Below are positions 1 through 8,535 of a DNA stretch of 64,000 nt, in pieces. The position numbers and the translations under genes are program-made. The stretch comes from Desulfobacteraceae bacterium (GTDB lineage Bacteria > Desulfobacterota > Desulfobacteria > Desulfobacterales > JACKCP01): positions 36,222-100,221 of the forward strand of contig JACKCP010000011.1 in the NCBI GenBank assembly GCA_020633955.1. Reading direction: 5' to 3'. The notes under the pieces were generated by a model. It made no database searches. It saw nothing but the letters and a program-made list of their open reading frames with translations, and was not told where the DNA came from. Within the stretch, counting starts at the first letter, position 1; each line of letters opens with the position of its first letter.

Positions 1-181
1 CAAACTCTTCTATTTCAATATCAGCAATTGTTCTTAAAGCAGGATAAATGTCTGAAAAAATTTGTCCGGCATACTGGCGTGAAGTAATATATGTAAGCTC
101 TGCCTCGGGGTGAAAGCTTAAAAGACGTACAAGTTCAGCTCCTGTATAGCCTGTTCCTCCTATAATGCCTGCCCTTATCAT
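1..181 (-). CDS. argC: N-acetyl-gamma-glutamyl-phosphate reductase, N-terminal part (cut by window edge)
   Basis: This catalyses the NADPH-dependent reduction of N-acetylglutamyl phosphate in arginine synthesis. Only the first 60 codons are visible. The protein starts [17 protein letters not shown], the Rossmann nucleotide-binding motif at the extreme N-terminus of ArgC, followed by residues typical of the family ([10 protein letters not shown], then a TSRQYAG segment). The ATG is at 179-181. The gene reads leftwards out of the window. It is separated from the argBDFGH cluster at 41-47 kb, so arginine synthesis here is encoded in at least two loci. Seen: the N-terminal motif. Known: the family role. 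Confidence 0.9.
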   Translation of the reverse strand, partial: MIRAGIIGGTGYTGAELVRLLSFHPEAELTYITSRQYAGQIFSDIYPALRTIADIEIEEF

Positions 182-577
182 TAAAATATCTCCAAATTTT
201 ATAATTTATAATTAATAAATTTTCCTATAACAAAAAAAAAGGAATCTAAACAGATTTTATTTAATCTGCTTATCAACAAAGGTAGGTGTTAGCACATTTC
301 TGTCCTGTGCTCAAAATTTAATCAGAAAAGATGAGATCTTCACTACTGAGTTAAATTGGATCATGCATAGCAAAGCAAAACACTTAAGTCTTTTGAAAGT
401 TTAATTTTGCACAAGCAAATTTAACCCTGATATCTTAACGATAAAAACAATATTTTCCTTTTTAATATAATTATCCAAAATAATTATGGATTTAGATACA
501 GTTTATTTATAATAATTATTAAATCCTACTGCTTATTTATTAAAAAAAATTTTTTGTGCAGTGCAATAAAAAACATC
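182..577. other. AT-rich intergenic region between argC and the phasin gene
   Basis: No convincing coding frame on either strand. It holds the divergent 5' regions of argC and of the phasin gene. A short inverted repeat (AGCACA/TGTGCT) lies near 290-312, but no T-run follows it, so I do not call a terminator. Confidence 0.5.
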
Positions 578-605
578 TTGACATACTCTTTTTTTTTATT
601 ACAAT
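578..605 (+). promoter_or_regulatory. Sigma-70-type promoter for the phasin gene
   Basis: A perfect TTGACA (578-583) is followed after a 16-bp, T-rich spacer by TACAAT (600-605). This predicts a transcript start near 612 and a leader of about 68 nt. The leader ends in a strong ribosome site (AAGGAGAGG, about 668-676) just before the ATG at 680. The consensus match suggests strong, constitutive-type expression of the phasin gene. Confidence 0.75.
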
Positions 606-679
606 TTATTCATAAGTTTTAATCTAGATTCTCACAAAAAAAACTATATCAAATCCAATCAAATCTAAGGAGAGGTAAA

Positions 680-988
680 ATGAAAACAATGGAACCAACA
701 AAAATGATGCAGCAGATGATAGACTTTCAGAAAACTGCATTTGAAAACAGCTATAATGCAATGATTATGATGCAGTCACAAACTGAAAAAATGGCTGAGT
801 CGCTTTTGTCCAAAAATTCCATCCTTCCTGAAGAAGGACAGAAAATGATAAACGAATGGATTCTTGCATTTAAAAAAGGCCGTGATGATTTCAAAAAATC
901 AGTTGACGAAAATTTTGCTAAAATGGAAGAATATTTTAATTCAGCATTAAAGGCAACTAAATCAACTGCAAAAAACGATTCCAAGTAA
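680..988 (+). CDS. Phasin family protein (polyhydroxyalkanoate granule-associated)
   Basis: Small, fully helical, charged 102-residue protein without cysteines, signal peptide or membrane segments. It has the phasin pattern: a FQKTAFENSYNAM-type opening helix, a middle stretch on the theme LP.EG.K.INEW, and a Lys-rich tail. Phasins coat polyhydroxyalkanoate granules in the cytoplasm. The gene has its own consensus promoter, a strong AAGGAG ribosome site and its own terminator, so it is probably a highly expressed monocistron. It is clearly related to the next gene (shared LPE...K..I.EW..F...), which suggests an old tandem duplication. The family call rests on sequence character; the granule role is inferred. 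Confidence 0.75.
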   Translation: MKTMEPTKMMQQMIDFQKTAFENSYNAMIMMQSQTEKMAESLLSKNSILPEEGQKMINEWILAFKKGRDDFKKSVDENFAKMEEYFNSALKATKSTAKNDSK

Positions 989-998
989 TCTTTTTTTC

Positions 999-1030
999 AT
1001 GAGTCCGGGCATCGGACTCATTTTTTTTAT
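999..1030 (+). terminator. Rho-independent terminator after the first phasin gene
   Basis: Hairpin ATGAGTCC/GGACTCAT with a 7-nt loop, followed directly by a run of eight T. It separates the strongly expressed first phasin gene from the next two genes. Confidence 0.85.
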
Positions 1031-1050
1031 TATAACAATATGAATTACAG

Positions 1051-1329
1051 GTGAATTTCATGAATCAGACCGAAATGCTAAAAAATATTCTAGGCTGGTA
1101 TACAAATTCTTTTGAGAATACAGTCAATGTAATAAATCTTTATCAGGAGCAGGCAGAAAACCTGACCAAAGCCTTTATAACAAACTCCAATCTACCTGAG
1201 GATTCAAAAAAAGTTATTGAAGAATGGTTTGAATTTATGCGTCAAAGCCAGTCGGACTTTAAAGAATCTATGGAAACCGGATTAAAGCAGCTAGAAACAT
1301 ATCTTGTATCTCTTGTCCCAGGCGACTAA
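1051..1329 (+). CDS. Second phasin-like protein
   Basis: A 92-residue helical protein that aligns with the 102-residue phasin upstream: a similar opening helix with SFENTVNV, then NSNLPEDSKKVIEEWFEFM, then an acidic/lysine helix. It lacks the Lys-rich tail. It probably acts on polyhydroxyalkanoate granules or another hydrophobic surface. The next gene begins 20 bp downstream with its own ribosome site, so the two are likely co-transcribed. Family membership is inferred from similarity to its neighbour and from composition. Confidence 0.65.
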   Translation: MNFMNQTEMLKNILGWYTNSFENTVNVINLYQEQAENLTKAFITNSNLPEDSKKVIEEWFEFMRQSQSDFKESMETGLKQLETYLVSLVPGD

Positions 1330-1349
1330 ATTCATTAAAGAGGTTTACC

Positions 1350-1853
1350 ATGAGTCAAAAAAATAAATTCAGCGATCTATTCTCGGGCTTTAATTTTGTT
1401 ATGCCTCAAAATGCCCAGTTATTTCCTGTTTCAGATTTCAATGAAGTATTCAACTCAGGAATGAAGCTGTTTGAAGAAGCATCTCAAATATCGAAAAATT
1501 TTATGTTCAAGGGCTTTGAAAGTGCAAATATGTTTTCATTCCTTGAAAACTCTGCAGAAATAATGACTTCGTCCTATTCAGGATATCTTGAAATGTTTGG
1601 ATTTATTTCCAAAGAAGCCTATGATCAGCTTGTTGAAAAATACAATACGATCCAGGACGAAATAAATAAGCAAAAAAAACAGATTTCACAAAAAGATTCC
1701 AAAATTAAAGATCAGGAAAAGAAACTCAAGGCTGTTGAAAAAGACATTAAAGATTTTGAAAATAAAATAAAAGATCTTGAAAATGAACTGGCAGCTGAAA
1801 AAATAAATAAATCAGCTGCTCCAGCAATAAAAAACGACACGCCAAAACAATAG
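1350..1853 (+). CDS. Phasin-like protein with long C-terminal coiled coil
   Basis: A 167-residue protein. The first ~95 residues are phenylalanine-rich and amphipathic (for example a GMKLFEEASQISKNFMFKG helix), as in granule-binding proteins. Residues ~100-152 form a continuous Lys/Glu coiled coil with heptad-like repeats (KDSKIKDQEKKLKAVEKD). The tail is Ala/Lys-rich. Its place behind two phasin genes suggests a granule-associated scaffold or a PhaE-like synthase partner; no synthase gene is in the window. Exact function unknown. Confidence 0.55.
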   Translation: MSQKNKFSDLFSGFNFVMPQNAQLFPVSDFNEVFNSGMKLFEEASQISKNFMFKGFESANMFSFLENSAEIMTSSYSGYLEMFGFISKEAYDQLVEKYNTIQDEINKQKKQISQKDSKIKDQEKKLKAVEKDIKDFENKIKDLENELAAEKINKSAAPAIKNDTPKQ

Positions 1854-1862
1854 GTATTTATC

Positions 1863-1905
1863 AAATGGAGAGATGCTTCTTTAAATAAGGCATTCTCCAT
1901 TTATT
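1863..1905 (+). terminator. Terminator hairpin after the phasin cluster
   Basis: AAATGGAGA and ATGC arms pair with GCAT and TCTCCATTT around a 13-nt loop, followed by TTATTTTA. It closes the phasin transcript. Confidence 0.7.
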
Positions 1906-1906
1906 T

Positions 1907-1996
1907 TATAGTTTGAACGAAAATCCACTTTTTTGCGCATTTAAGTCTGCGGTGAAAATTTGCAGTTAAACAAAAAATGCTGGTTGAAACGGTCAC
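1907..1996. repeat. Dispersed intergenic repeat, family 1, short diverged copy
   Basis: Starts with a TGAACGAAAA end, continues with the TTTTTTG(C/T)CCATTTAAGTC-like segment and ends at GGTCAC. The same order is seen in the fuller copies at 51977 and 61184. Lies in the convergent gap between the phasin cluster and the YchJ-like gene. Confidence 0.45.
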
Positions 1997-2031
1997 GCCT
2001 TAAAACTCAGCCGAAATGTTACCAGCAATTT

Positions 2032-2520
2032 TTAAGCCATGCAGCATTTTTTATATTTTTTGCCGCTTCCGCATGGACATGGTTCATTGCGGCCGATTTT
2101 TTTATCTTCACGTACATAAGTTTCAGGACTTACAGGCTCTCCATCAAAAAAATACCACATTCCTTCATTCTTTTTAAAATAGGCCATTTCATGATGAGTT
2201 ATATTTTGAAGCTTTTGCCTGTATCTTACTTTAAACTCTATAAAGCCTTCATCATCTTCCTTCTGCCCTTTTTTAATTCCAATTATTTCAAAACTCAGCC
2301 ATGTTGATTCATCAGCCCATTTTTTTGTTGCCTTTGAATCGTGCTGCTCCTTCTGCTCTGGATGGATAGTTTCATAAATATAATCCAGCTCACCCATTGT
2401 ATACGCAGTATACCTGGCTCTTAAAAGAGCCTCGCAGGTTTCAGGCTGAACATTTCCTTTTATATAGGGTTCACAACACTGCGAATAATCAAGGCCGCTG
2501 CCGCATGAACAATTTGCCAT
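2032..2520 (-). CDS. YchJ-family (UPF0225) protein with two SEC-C-type zinc motifs
   Basis: A 162-residue protein of the YchJ family. The N-terminus has [13 protein letters not shown], the central NTF2-like domain begins at about [14 protein letters not shown], and the C-terminus carries a SEC-C motif ([18 protein letters not shown]). SEC-C motifs bind zinc through C-x-C...C-C/H and occur at the end of SecA and in many small proteins. Molecular function is not established. The C-terminal motif is nearly the same as the N-terminal motif of the neighbouring methionine aminopeptidase. ATG at 2518-2520; ends convergently with the phasin cluster. Confidence 0.85.
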   Translation of the reverse strand: MANCSCGSGLDYSQCCEPYIKGNVQPETCEALLRARYTAYTMGELDYIYETIHPEQKEQHDSKATKKWADESTWLSFEIIGIKKGQKEDDEGFIEFKVRYRQKLQNITHHEMAYFKKNEGMWYFFDGEPVSPETYVREDKKIGRNEPCPCGSGKKYKKCCMA

Positions 2521-2579
2521 TTTCTTTTATTCTCCTGATAATTATCATTATTATTCTTATCTGAACTAAACGCTGAAAA

Positions 2580-2725
2580 ATTGCTGAACAAAAACTGAAT
2601 TTTGGCCATTCCAGCGTCAGATTCAAATTTTAATATTCAAAAAAAGCCATGCATTCTTAAGGTTAAATAGTTCATATTGCTAAAATAAACAAAAAATTAC
2701 AGTTTTCAGACAGTCACTAAATATT
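2580..2725. repeat. Dispersed intergenic repeat, family 1, near full-length copy
   Basis: Contains TTGCTGAACAAAAACTGAA at the left end, the internal GCGTCAGATTCAAA segment, the CCATGCATTCTTAAGGTTAAA segment and an AGTTTTCAGACAGTCACT right end. These are in the same order and spacing as the copies at 38201, 51977 and 61184. Lies between the YchJ-like gene and map, both on the minus strand. Confidence 0.65.
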
Positions 2726-2784
2726 TTTAATACATGCTCTAAAGTCTTTTCCAAAGAACCTGATGATCTAATCAACACGAGATT

Positions 2785-3738
2785 CTATAAGTCAAAAGGT
2801 GTAAGACTCTCATAGCCATTTTCAGTTACTACTATGGTCTGCTCAAACTGGGCAGAAAGTGAACGATCCCTTGTTATGGCAGTCCATCCATCATCCAGAA
2901 TTTCAACATCCTTTTTTCCCAGGTTAAGCATAGGTTCAATCGTAAAAGTCATATTCTCAACAAGGGGAACTCCAAAACCCCTTCTCCCAAAGTGGAGAAC
3001 CTGAGGAGGTTCATGGAACTCAATTCCCACTCCATGACCAACAAATTCCCTTACAACAGAACATCCCTGCTGTTCTGCAAAAGACTGGATTGCATAACCA
3101 ATATCACCTATTGTAGCTCCAGGTGCAACTACCTCAAGCCCTCTTTTCAGAGCTTCCCTGCAGTTAAAAACTAGTTTTTTTGCATCCTCAGATGGTGTTC
3201 CTGCAAAGTAAGTATAGTTTGCATCGGCATAAAATCCGTTAAGAATTGTTGTTATATCAACATTTACAATATCACCGTCTTTTATGACCCTGGGCCCTGG
3301 AATTCCATGACAGATTACTTCATTTATAGAAACACAGACACTTTTTGGATATCCTCTGTAGTTCAATGGCGCCGGGATTCCACCATTTTTTAAGGTAAAT
3401 TCATGAACAAGAGTGTTAATTTCATCTGTAGTTATTCCAGGTCTTATAATTTTTTCAACCTCTTTATGGGTTTCCATTACAAGAATACCTGATTTCCGTA
3501 TACCCTCAATTTCTTCTGGAGTTTTGATCCTGATGCCATATTTTTTTAAGTAATATGATTTGATATCTGTTTTTGGATTTACAGTTTTCATGCAGCACTT
3601 CTTATATTTTAGACCGCTGCCGCAGGGGCATGGATCGTTTCTTCCTATCTTCCTGTTATCTTCTTTTTTTGACAAAACCAATATCTTTCTTTTTTTTTTA
3701 TTATCTGTTATTTTCTTAGTTCTTGAAAATATCCCCAT
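2785..3738 (-). CDS. map: Methionine aminopeptidase type I with N-terminal SEC-C zinc motif
   Basis: Removes the initiator methionine from new proteins in the cytosol. The N-terminal ~70 residues are a basic extension carrying [18 protein letters not shown]. The peptidase domain follows with all expected metal ligands: Asp in VNVDITT, Asp in FYADANYT, His in [14 protein letters not shown], Glu in FTIEPML and Glu in AQFEQTIVV. At 317 residues it is longer than the E. coli enzyme because of the SEC-C extension, an architecture known in other bacterial MetAPs, where the motif is thought to help ribosome docking. It is divergent from the DJ-1-like gene 46 bp away. Confidence 0.93.
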   Translation of the reverse strand: MGIFSRTKKITDNKKKRKILVLSKKEDNRKIGRNDPCPCGSGLKYKKCCMKTVNPKTDIKSYYLKKYGIRIKTPEEIEGIRKSGILVMETHKEVEKIIRPGITTDEINTLVHEFTLKNGGIPAPLNYRGYPKSVCVSINEVICHGIPGPRVIKDGDIVNVDITTILNGFYADANYTYFAGTPSEDAKKLVFNCREALKRGLEVVAPGATIGDIGYAIQSFAEQQGCSVVREFVGHGVGIEFHEPPQVLHFGRRGFGVPLVENMTFTIEPMLNLGKKDVEILDDGWTAITRDRSLSAQFEQTIVVTENGYESLTPFDL

Positions 3739-3784
3739 ATAATTTTCAAGTCAATCAAATATAACAAAATAATATGGAGGTAAC

Positions 3785-4303
3785 ATGGAACTTACAGGTA
3801 AAAAAAGTGTAATTTTTGTTGAAGAGCAGTTCAATGACCAGGAATTCTGGTATCCATATTACAGACTTCTTGAGGCAGGATCTGACGTGGTGATATGTGG
3901 AAGCGGGAGAACATCTGTTTTTACCGGCAAAGCAGGCACACAGACAAAAGCAGATACAGACGCCTCATCCCTTAATGCAGATGACTATGATATTCTTATA
4001 ATCCCTGGAGGGTTTGCACCGGATTTCATGAGACGTAATTCTGATATGGTCAATTTTGTTCATGAAATGAACAGCAAAAACAAAATCATTGCCTCAATCT
4101 GCCATGGAGGATGGATGCTTGTCTCTGCAAAAATTTTAAATGGAAGAAATGCAACTTCTTTCTTTGCAATCAAAGACGATATGATTAATGCGGGTGCAAA
4201 CTGGATCGATCAAGAAGTTGTTGAAGACAATAATCTGATAACCAGCAGAACTCCTGATGATCTTCCGGCCTTTATGAGAAAAATACTTGGCAAGTTTAAA
4301 TAA
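3785..4303 (+). CDS. DJ-1/PfpI family protein
   Basis: A 172-residue single-domain member of the DJ-1/PfpI superfamily. The nucleophile elbow SICHGGWML places the reactive cysteine at Cys106, followed by His. The upstream YDILIIPGGFAPDFMR loop supplies the partner region. Members act as glyoxalase/deglycase-like or stress proteins, and the activity here cannot be told from sequence. A good ribosome site (GGAGG) precedes the ATG. It starts a three-gene run, the thioesterase beginning 6 bp after its stop. Confidence 0.88.
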   Translation: MELTGKKSVIFVEEQFNDQEFWYPYYRLLEAGSDVVICGSGRTSVFTGKAGTQTKADTDASSLNADDYDILIIPGGFAPDFMRRNSDMVNFVHEMNSKNKIIASICHGGWMLVSAKILNGRNATSFFAIKDDMINAGANWIDQEVVEDNNLITSRTPDDLPAFMRKILGKFK

Positions 4304-4309
4304 ACTGAA

Positions 4310-4732
4310 ATGGCAATGAATTATCCTGAGCACAGATTAAATTTCCGGCCTCCTTTAAGTTATATAGATATAGGTAAGGTGATCTATAACTCAAGATATC
4401 TCGACATATATAATTATGCACGTGATGAGTACATGAGGAGCATTGGATACCCATATACAAAACTTAACATGGAAGACGACAAACACCTTGCTGTAGTTGA
4501 AGCAAATATTAAATACAGAAAACCTGTTCATTACGATGAAGAAACAGTTATTGTTTCAAAAATTGAAAAAATAAGCTCCAGAACTATTTTGTTTCATCAA
4601 TTAATGTATAAAAATAATATGAGCCTGTTATGCAATGAGGCAAAATTTGTAATGGTGTGTATTGACAATTCATTCAAGGCATCATCAGTTCCGGAAGGTT
4701 TAAAAAAGGCATTTGAGAATGGCCCCCTGTGA
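4310..4732 (+). CDS. Acyl-CoA thioesterase, YbgC/4HBT hotdog family
   Basis: A 140-residue hotdog-fold protein. The opening YIDIGKVIYNSRYLDIYNYARDEYM matches in outline the 4HBT active-site helix (Asp, then Gly-x-V-x-Y/N, then E/D in the helix), and ANIKYRKPVHYDE is the usual central strand region. Probably hydrolyses a short acyl-CoA; the substrate is unknown. Its last 20 bases overlap the following gene, which indicates translational coupling. Confidence 0.8.
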   Translation: MAMNYPEHRLNFRPPLSYIDIGKVIYNSRYLDIYNYARDEYMRSIGYPYTKLNMEDDKHLAVVEANIKYRKPVHYDEETVIVSKIEKISSRTILFHQLMYKNNMSLLCNEAKFVMVCIDNSFKASSVPEGLKKAFENGPL

Positions 4733-5216
4733 TTTTAATAATCAGATTATTATTGGTGTAATGGGAGGTGGTACAGCCTCTTCTTCAGACCTTGAAATGG
4801 CATATGAAATTGGGACATATATAGCAGAAAACAATTATATTCTTTTAAACGGTGGAAGAAACAAGGGAATAATGGAAGCATCGGCAAAAGGTGCTTTTGA
4901 ATCTGGAGGCATTACAATCGGTATTCTTCCCGGCACCAGCCTTGATGAAACCTCAGATTATATAAAAATTCCAATACTGACAGGAATTGGAAATGCAAGA
5001 AATCAGATAAATATTCTTTCAAGCCATATAGTAGTAACATTTAAAGGGGGCCCCGGCACTGTTTCGGAAGTAGCATTTGCTTTAAAGTTTGGAAGAAAAA
5101 TTATTTTAATTGATTTTTACCCAGGAATATTCATTGACCAATACATCAACAAAACTGTTTTTCTGGTAAAGAATCCAAAAGAAGCCATTGATAAAATTAA
5201 GGAAATATTAAAATAG
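4713..5216 (+). CDS. LOG/TIGR00725-like Rossmann protein (lysine decarboxylase-like superfamily)
   Basis: A 167-residue protein with the nucleotide-binding IGVMGGG opening, LLNGGRNKGIMEA and the GGPGTVSE motif, the form of GGxGTxxE shared by LOG cytokinin-activating phosphoribohydrolases and the shorter TIGR00725 group. The length and the GVMGGG start fit the latter better. The reaction is probably on a nucleoside monophosphate, but this is inferred. It overlaps the thioesterase by 20 bp and is the last gene of the run. Confidence 0.8.
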   Translation: MRMAPCDFNNQIIIGVMGGGTASSSDLEMAYEIGTYIAENNYILLNGGRNKGIMEASAKGAFESGGITIGILPGTSLDETSDYIKIPILTGIGNARNQINILSSHIVVTFKGGPGTVSEVAFALKFGRKIILIDFYPGIFIDQYINKTVFLVKNPKEAIDKIKEILK

Positions 5217-5218
5217 TC

Positions 5219-5346
5219 ATTAAACCAAAACTAGTATTTTTGTTCAAAGTTTCACAACTATTCTACACAGTAGAATATTGAATTTTCAGGAAGGGATTAA
5301 ATAGCTGCTGAACAAAAAATTCTAGTTTTCGGCCAATCACTTAATA
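5219..5346. repeat. Dispersed intergenic repeat, family 1
   Basis: The right half is clear: AATAGCTGCTGAACAAAAAA and then TTCGGCCAATCACTTAATAG, the same right end as the copies at 51977 and 61184. The left half is diverged. It fills the convergent gap between the LOG-like gene and ispD. Confidence 0.6.
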
Positions 5347-5362
5347 GGATTTTAAAAAAAAT

Positions 5363-6040
5363 TTAAAATAGTTTTTTTGCAAACTCAAGGTCTGAAGGTG
5401 TGGTTATTTTAATATTTTCCCTGCTTCCCTCAACCATTTTAACCTGAAATCCAAAATTTTCCATAAGAGCTGAATCATCTGTAACATCCAGACCGTCTTC
5501 AAGAGCCCATTCATGCACCTTTTTTAATATTGAAGTTTTAAATCCTTGAGGAGTCTGGGCCAGATATAGATTCTCCCTTGAAATAGTTTTGTTAACTATT
5601 TTACCAGGGTCAGTTTTTTTTATGGTTTCAACAACAGGAATTCCAAGAATAACACCGTCATAAAGGTCAAGTCCATTAATCACAGAGATGATTTCATCTT
5701 TTTTTACAAAAGGCCTCACTCCATCATGAATAAGAACTTTGGAGGATTTTGAGTCAACTTGATCTAGGCCGTTTCTGACTGAATCCTGTCTTTGTTTTCC
5801 CCCGGATACCAGTTTAAATGATTTTTTTAAATTTAGAACCTTAATCTGATCACAGCAAAATTCTATTAAATTTTCTGGAACAACTATTAAAACCTCATCT
5901 ATTTCTTCAACAGAATCAAAAACCAGTGCGGTATGAAATAAAATAGGCAGACCATCAATGGAAAGGAACTGCTTTGGGATATCTGAACCCATTCTAAGTC
6001 CTTTTCCTCCGCCAACAATAACAGCACTTGTAAAACACAT
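5363..6040 (-). CDS. ispD: 2-C-methyl-D-erythritol 4-phosphate cytidylyltransferase
   Basis: Third step of the non-mevalonate isoprenoid pathway: joins CTP and methylerythritol phosphate. The 225-residue protein has the nucleotidyltransferase loop IVGGGKGLRMGSDIPKQF, the IHDGVRPFV motif (catalytic Asp/Arg), ETIKKT, and the C-terminal TDDSALME and NIKITTPSDL signatures. ATG at 6038-6040. It lies 2 bp from the stop of the HPr-domain gene, so the two are co-transcribed. No ispF follows, although ispDF pairing is common. Confidence 0.95.
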   Translation of the reverse strand: MCFTSAVIVGGGKGLRMGSDIPKQFLSIDGLPILFHTALVFDSVEEIDEVLIVVPENLIEFCCDQIKVLNLKKSFKLVSGGKQRQDSVRNGLDQVDSKSSKVLIHDGVRPFVKKDEIISVINGLDLYDGVILGIPVVETIKKTDPGKIVNKTISRENLYLAQTPQGFKTSILKKVHEWALEDGLDVTDDSALMENFGFQVKMVEGSRENIKITTPSDLEFAKKLF

Positions 6041-6042
6041 GG

Positions 6043-7356
6043 TTATTCCCTTAAATACTCAAGCTCTTTTGGCAGAGGAACCCCCTTGCCCATGGAATCT
6101 TCGCCATAATTAACGCCCGCAAGTATTTCAAGGTCGCTCAAGGCTCTTATATCTCCGACAAAGGTAACATTTTTAATATTTTCCTTTTGAATTTTTCCAC
6201 CTGCCCACTGTATATCCAGAACACTGCTTGCATCAAATTTTGAATCCCCCACATGCAGCTCAACCTCACCTCCATAATGCTGAACCACCTTGGCTACCAT
6301 GAGACTTGGCCTGCTGTGAAAACCAAGCTTCTGAGGGATTCCAACAGTTATTTTCCCTCTCTCCATATTTGCATTTAAAAGGGTCTCCGCAATATCTTTT
6401 CCAGCAGAAAGAAAATAATTGGCATAATATAATGCGTAATTTATTGTTCTGTCTAAAAGGAATTTTTTATCTACAATAATTGACAGCTGCTCCATTACTT
6501 TTTTATATGTGTCTTTATAGCCTCTGTCCTGGAGATGACGTTCATAGTAATGCAGAAGTCTTTCCATTATCTGGAGAAGATGGAGACAAACAGAAATATG
6601 AGCTCTAAGCCTGATTATATCTCCACTGTCTCCTTTATAGCCTCCATGTGCTACATAGGAATCATATGAAGACTGGAGATTATGAACCAGAATATTATAT
6701 CTGCTGATTTCAGCCTCACTTACCTTTTCAGGAATGAGTTTTAAAATATCTTCAATTGTATAAGGAGCATAAAAACCAAAAAGCTGATCAAATTTATCAG
6801 CAACAGAAAGGTATTCAGAAGTAATTTTTGCAATATACTTACAATGAATTTCAGGTCTTTCATGCTCATCTATATCAGCTGGAAGCATTTCTGAAGTAAC
6901 CACACCCGGAAAATCAGAGGGATCAAAATATTCCAATGGAACAGGAATATTCAATAATCCTGCCTCATCTAAAATAACAGGAGCAATCCTTTTCAAAATT
7001 GTATTGAAATAATCCAGAGTATATGAAGCCTGTGCAGGGAAGGCATCTATATCTCTCAGCTTGTAGTATCCCAGCCTGTTTATTATATGCTGCTGGACAT
7101 AGGCCGCAAGACTGATATGCCTTATTGTTGCTGTGAGTTCTCTGTAGTAAAACCACTGCCTGTTGCTTTTTGCTCCATGAAAATCCAGAAGATCCTCAAG
7201 CAGCTGAGAAGTAGCAATGAGTTTTGAGTAAAGTCTTTTGGTAAAAAAAATATCAGGTTCTTTATATTTGCTGATATAAAGACAGCATTTAAGAAAATCT
7301 TCAGAGTAAATCCGGACCTTTTCTTCAAATGTTATTTTGCAATACTTCTGATCCAA
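6043..7356 (-). CDS. Large helical protein with C-terminal HPr (PTS phosphocarrier) domain
   Basis: A 437-residue protein. Residues 1 to ~330 are helical and aromatic-rich with no domain I can name. Residues ~335-425 form an HPr-like domain: LGFHSRPS holds the equivalent of the phosphorylated His (His347), and FDASSVLDIQWAGG corresponds to the region around the regulatory Ser46 of classical HPr. HPr normally carries phosphate from enzyme I to sugar transporters. A fused HPr without transport genes nearby suggests a regulatory relay. It sits between rnpB and ispD and is probably co-transcribed with ispD. Confidence 0.75.
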   Translation of the reverse strand: MDQKYCKITFEEKVRIYSEDFLKCCLYISKYKEPDIFFTKRLYSKLIATSQLLEDLLDFHGAKSNRQWFYYRELTATIRHISLAAYVQQHIINRLGYYKLRDIDAFPAQASYTLDYFNTILKRIAPVILDEAGLLNIPVPLEYFDPSDFPGVVTSEMLPADIDEHERPEIHCKYIAKITSEYLSVADKFDQLFGFYAPYTIEDILKLIPEKVSEAEISRYNILVHNLQSSYDSYVAHGGYKGDSGDIIRLRAHISVCLHLLQIMERLLHYYERHLQDRGYKDTYKKVMEQLSIIVDKKFLLDRTINYALYYANYFLSAGKDIAETLLNANMERGKITVGIPQKLGFHSRPSLMVAKVVQHYGGEVELHVGDSKFDASSVLDIQWAGGKIQKENIKNVTFVGDIRALSDLEILAGVNYGEDSMGKGVPLPKELEYLRE

Positions 7357-7390
7357 AATCTTTTCCTAATTCCTTCAATTATTGATGAGG

Positions 7391-7750
<360 letters not shown>

Positions 7751-7788
7751 GATTTCATATAACCAGAATATCTAAAAAATATCAAGGA

Positions 7789-8517
7789 TCATATTGGCCT
7801 GTCTTCTTCAAGATAAACAATTCTATGACATCTTGGACAATAAATAAGTTCGTTTGCCTTTTTAATTTCAATCAAAACCTGAGGAGGAATTCTTAAAAAA
7901 CATCCGTTGCACACCTGATTTGAAACAGGGACTATTGCTACTCCACCAGATTTTTTCAGCGTATCATAATAAATTTCTTTAATTTTTGGATCAAGATTTT
8001 CAGATATTTCATTTTTTTTGGATATTAATTCCGTCTTTTCCCTTGCTTCGTTTTCAGCCTTTTTAAGAACCTCTTCCTTTTGTGACTCGGTCAATGATTT
8101 CAGCTGAAGAATTGAAGCTTCCTTATCCCTGATAACAGAATCAAACTCTTCAATTTCCTCAAGAAGAGTTAACAGGCTTTCCTGAATTTCATCATTTAAT
8201 TTTCTTGTTTCATCAACTTCACGCTGAAGAGCTCTGTAGTCCTTTGGATTTGCCAGCTTTTTCAGATGCTGTTCATATTTTTCTATTCTCTGATTATTTG
8301 ATTCAAAATCCGACTCGTACATACCATACATTTTCTTTTTTTCCAGACGGGATTCCTTTAAACCATCAAGTTTTTTTTCCTCATCCAAAAAATTTTGCTC
8401 CAGGACAGTGATTTCACCGTCAACTTTTTCAAGAACCTTTTCAAGCTCAATTATTTTTTTGTCATAAGTCTGGAGCTTAATCATAAGTTCTCGCTGTTCA
8501 AGGACTTTGTTATTCAT
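7789..8517 (-). CDS. Coiled-coil hairpin protein with C4 zinc ribbon (CT398/DUF164-like)
   Basis: A 242-residue protein. Residues ~10-180 are a long Lys/Glu coiled-coil hairpin. The C-terminus is a zinc ribbon with Cys pairs in CNGCFLRI and CPRCHRI. This is the C4-type zinc ribbon family exemplified by chlamydial CT398, proposed to contact sigma-54 or secretion ATPases; function elsewhere is unsettled. It begins 18 bp after the Nif3 gene, with which it is conserved as a pair in many bacteria. Confidence 0.88.
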   Translation of the reverse strand: MNNKVLEQRELMIKLQTYDKKIIELEKVLEKVDGEITVLEQNFLDEEKKLDGLKESRLEKKKMYGMYESDFESNNQRIEKYEQHLKKLANPKDYRALQREVDETRKLNDEIQESLLTLLEEIEEFDSVIRDKEASILQLKSLTESQKEEVLKKAENEAREKTELISKKNEISENLDPKIKEIYYDTLKKSGGVAIVPVSNQVCNGCFLRIPPQVLIEIKKANELIYCPRCHRIVYLEEDRPI

Positions 8518-8535
8518 AAATCAACCCTTACGATA

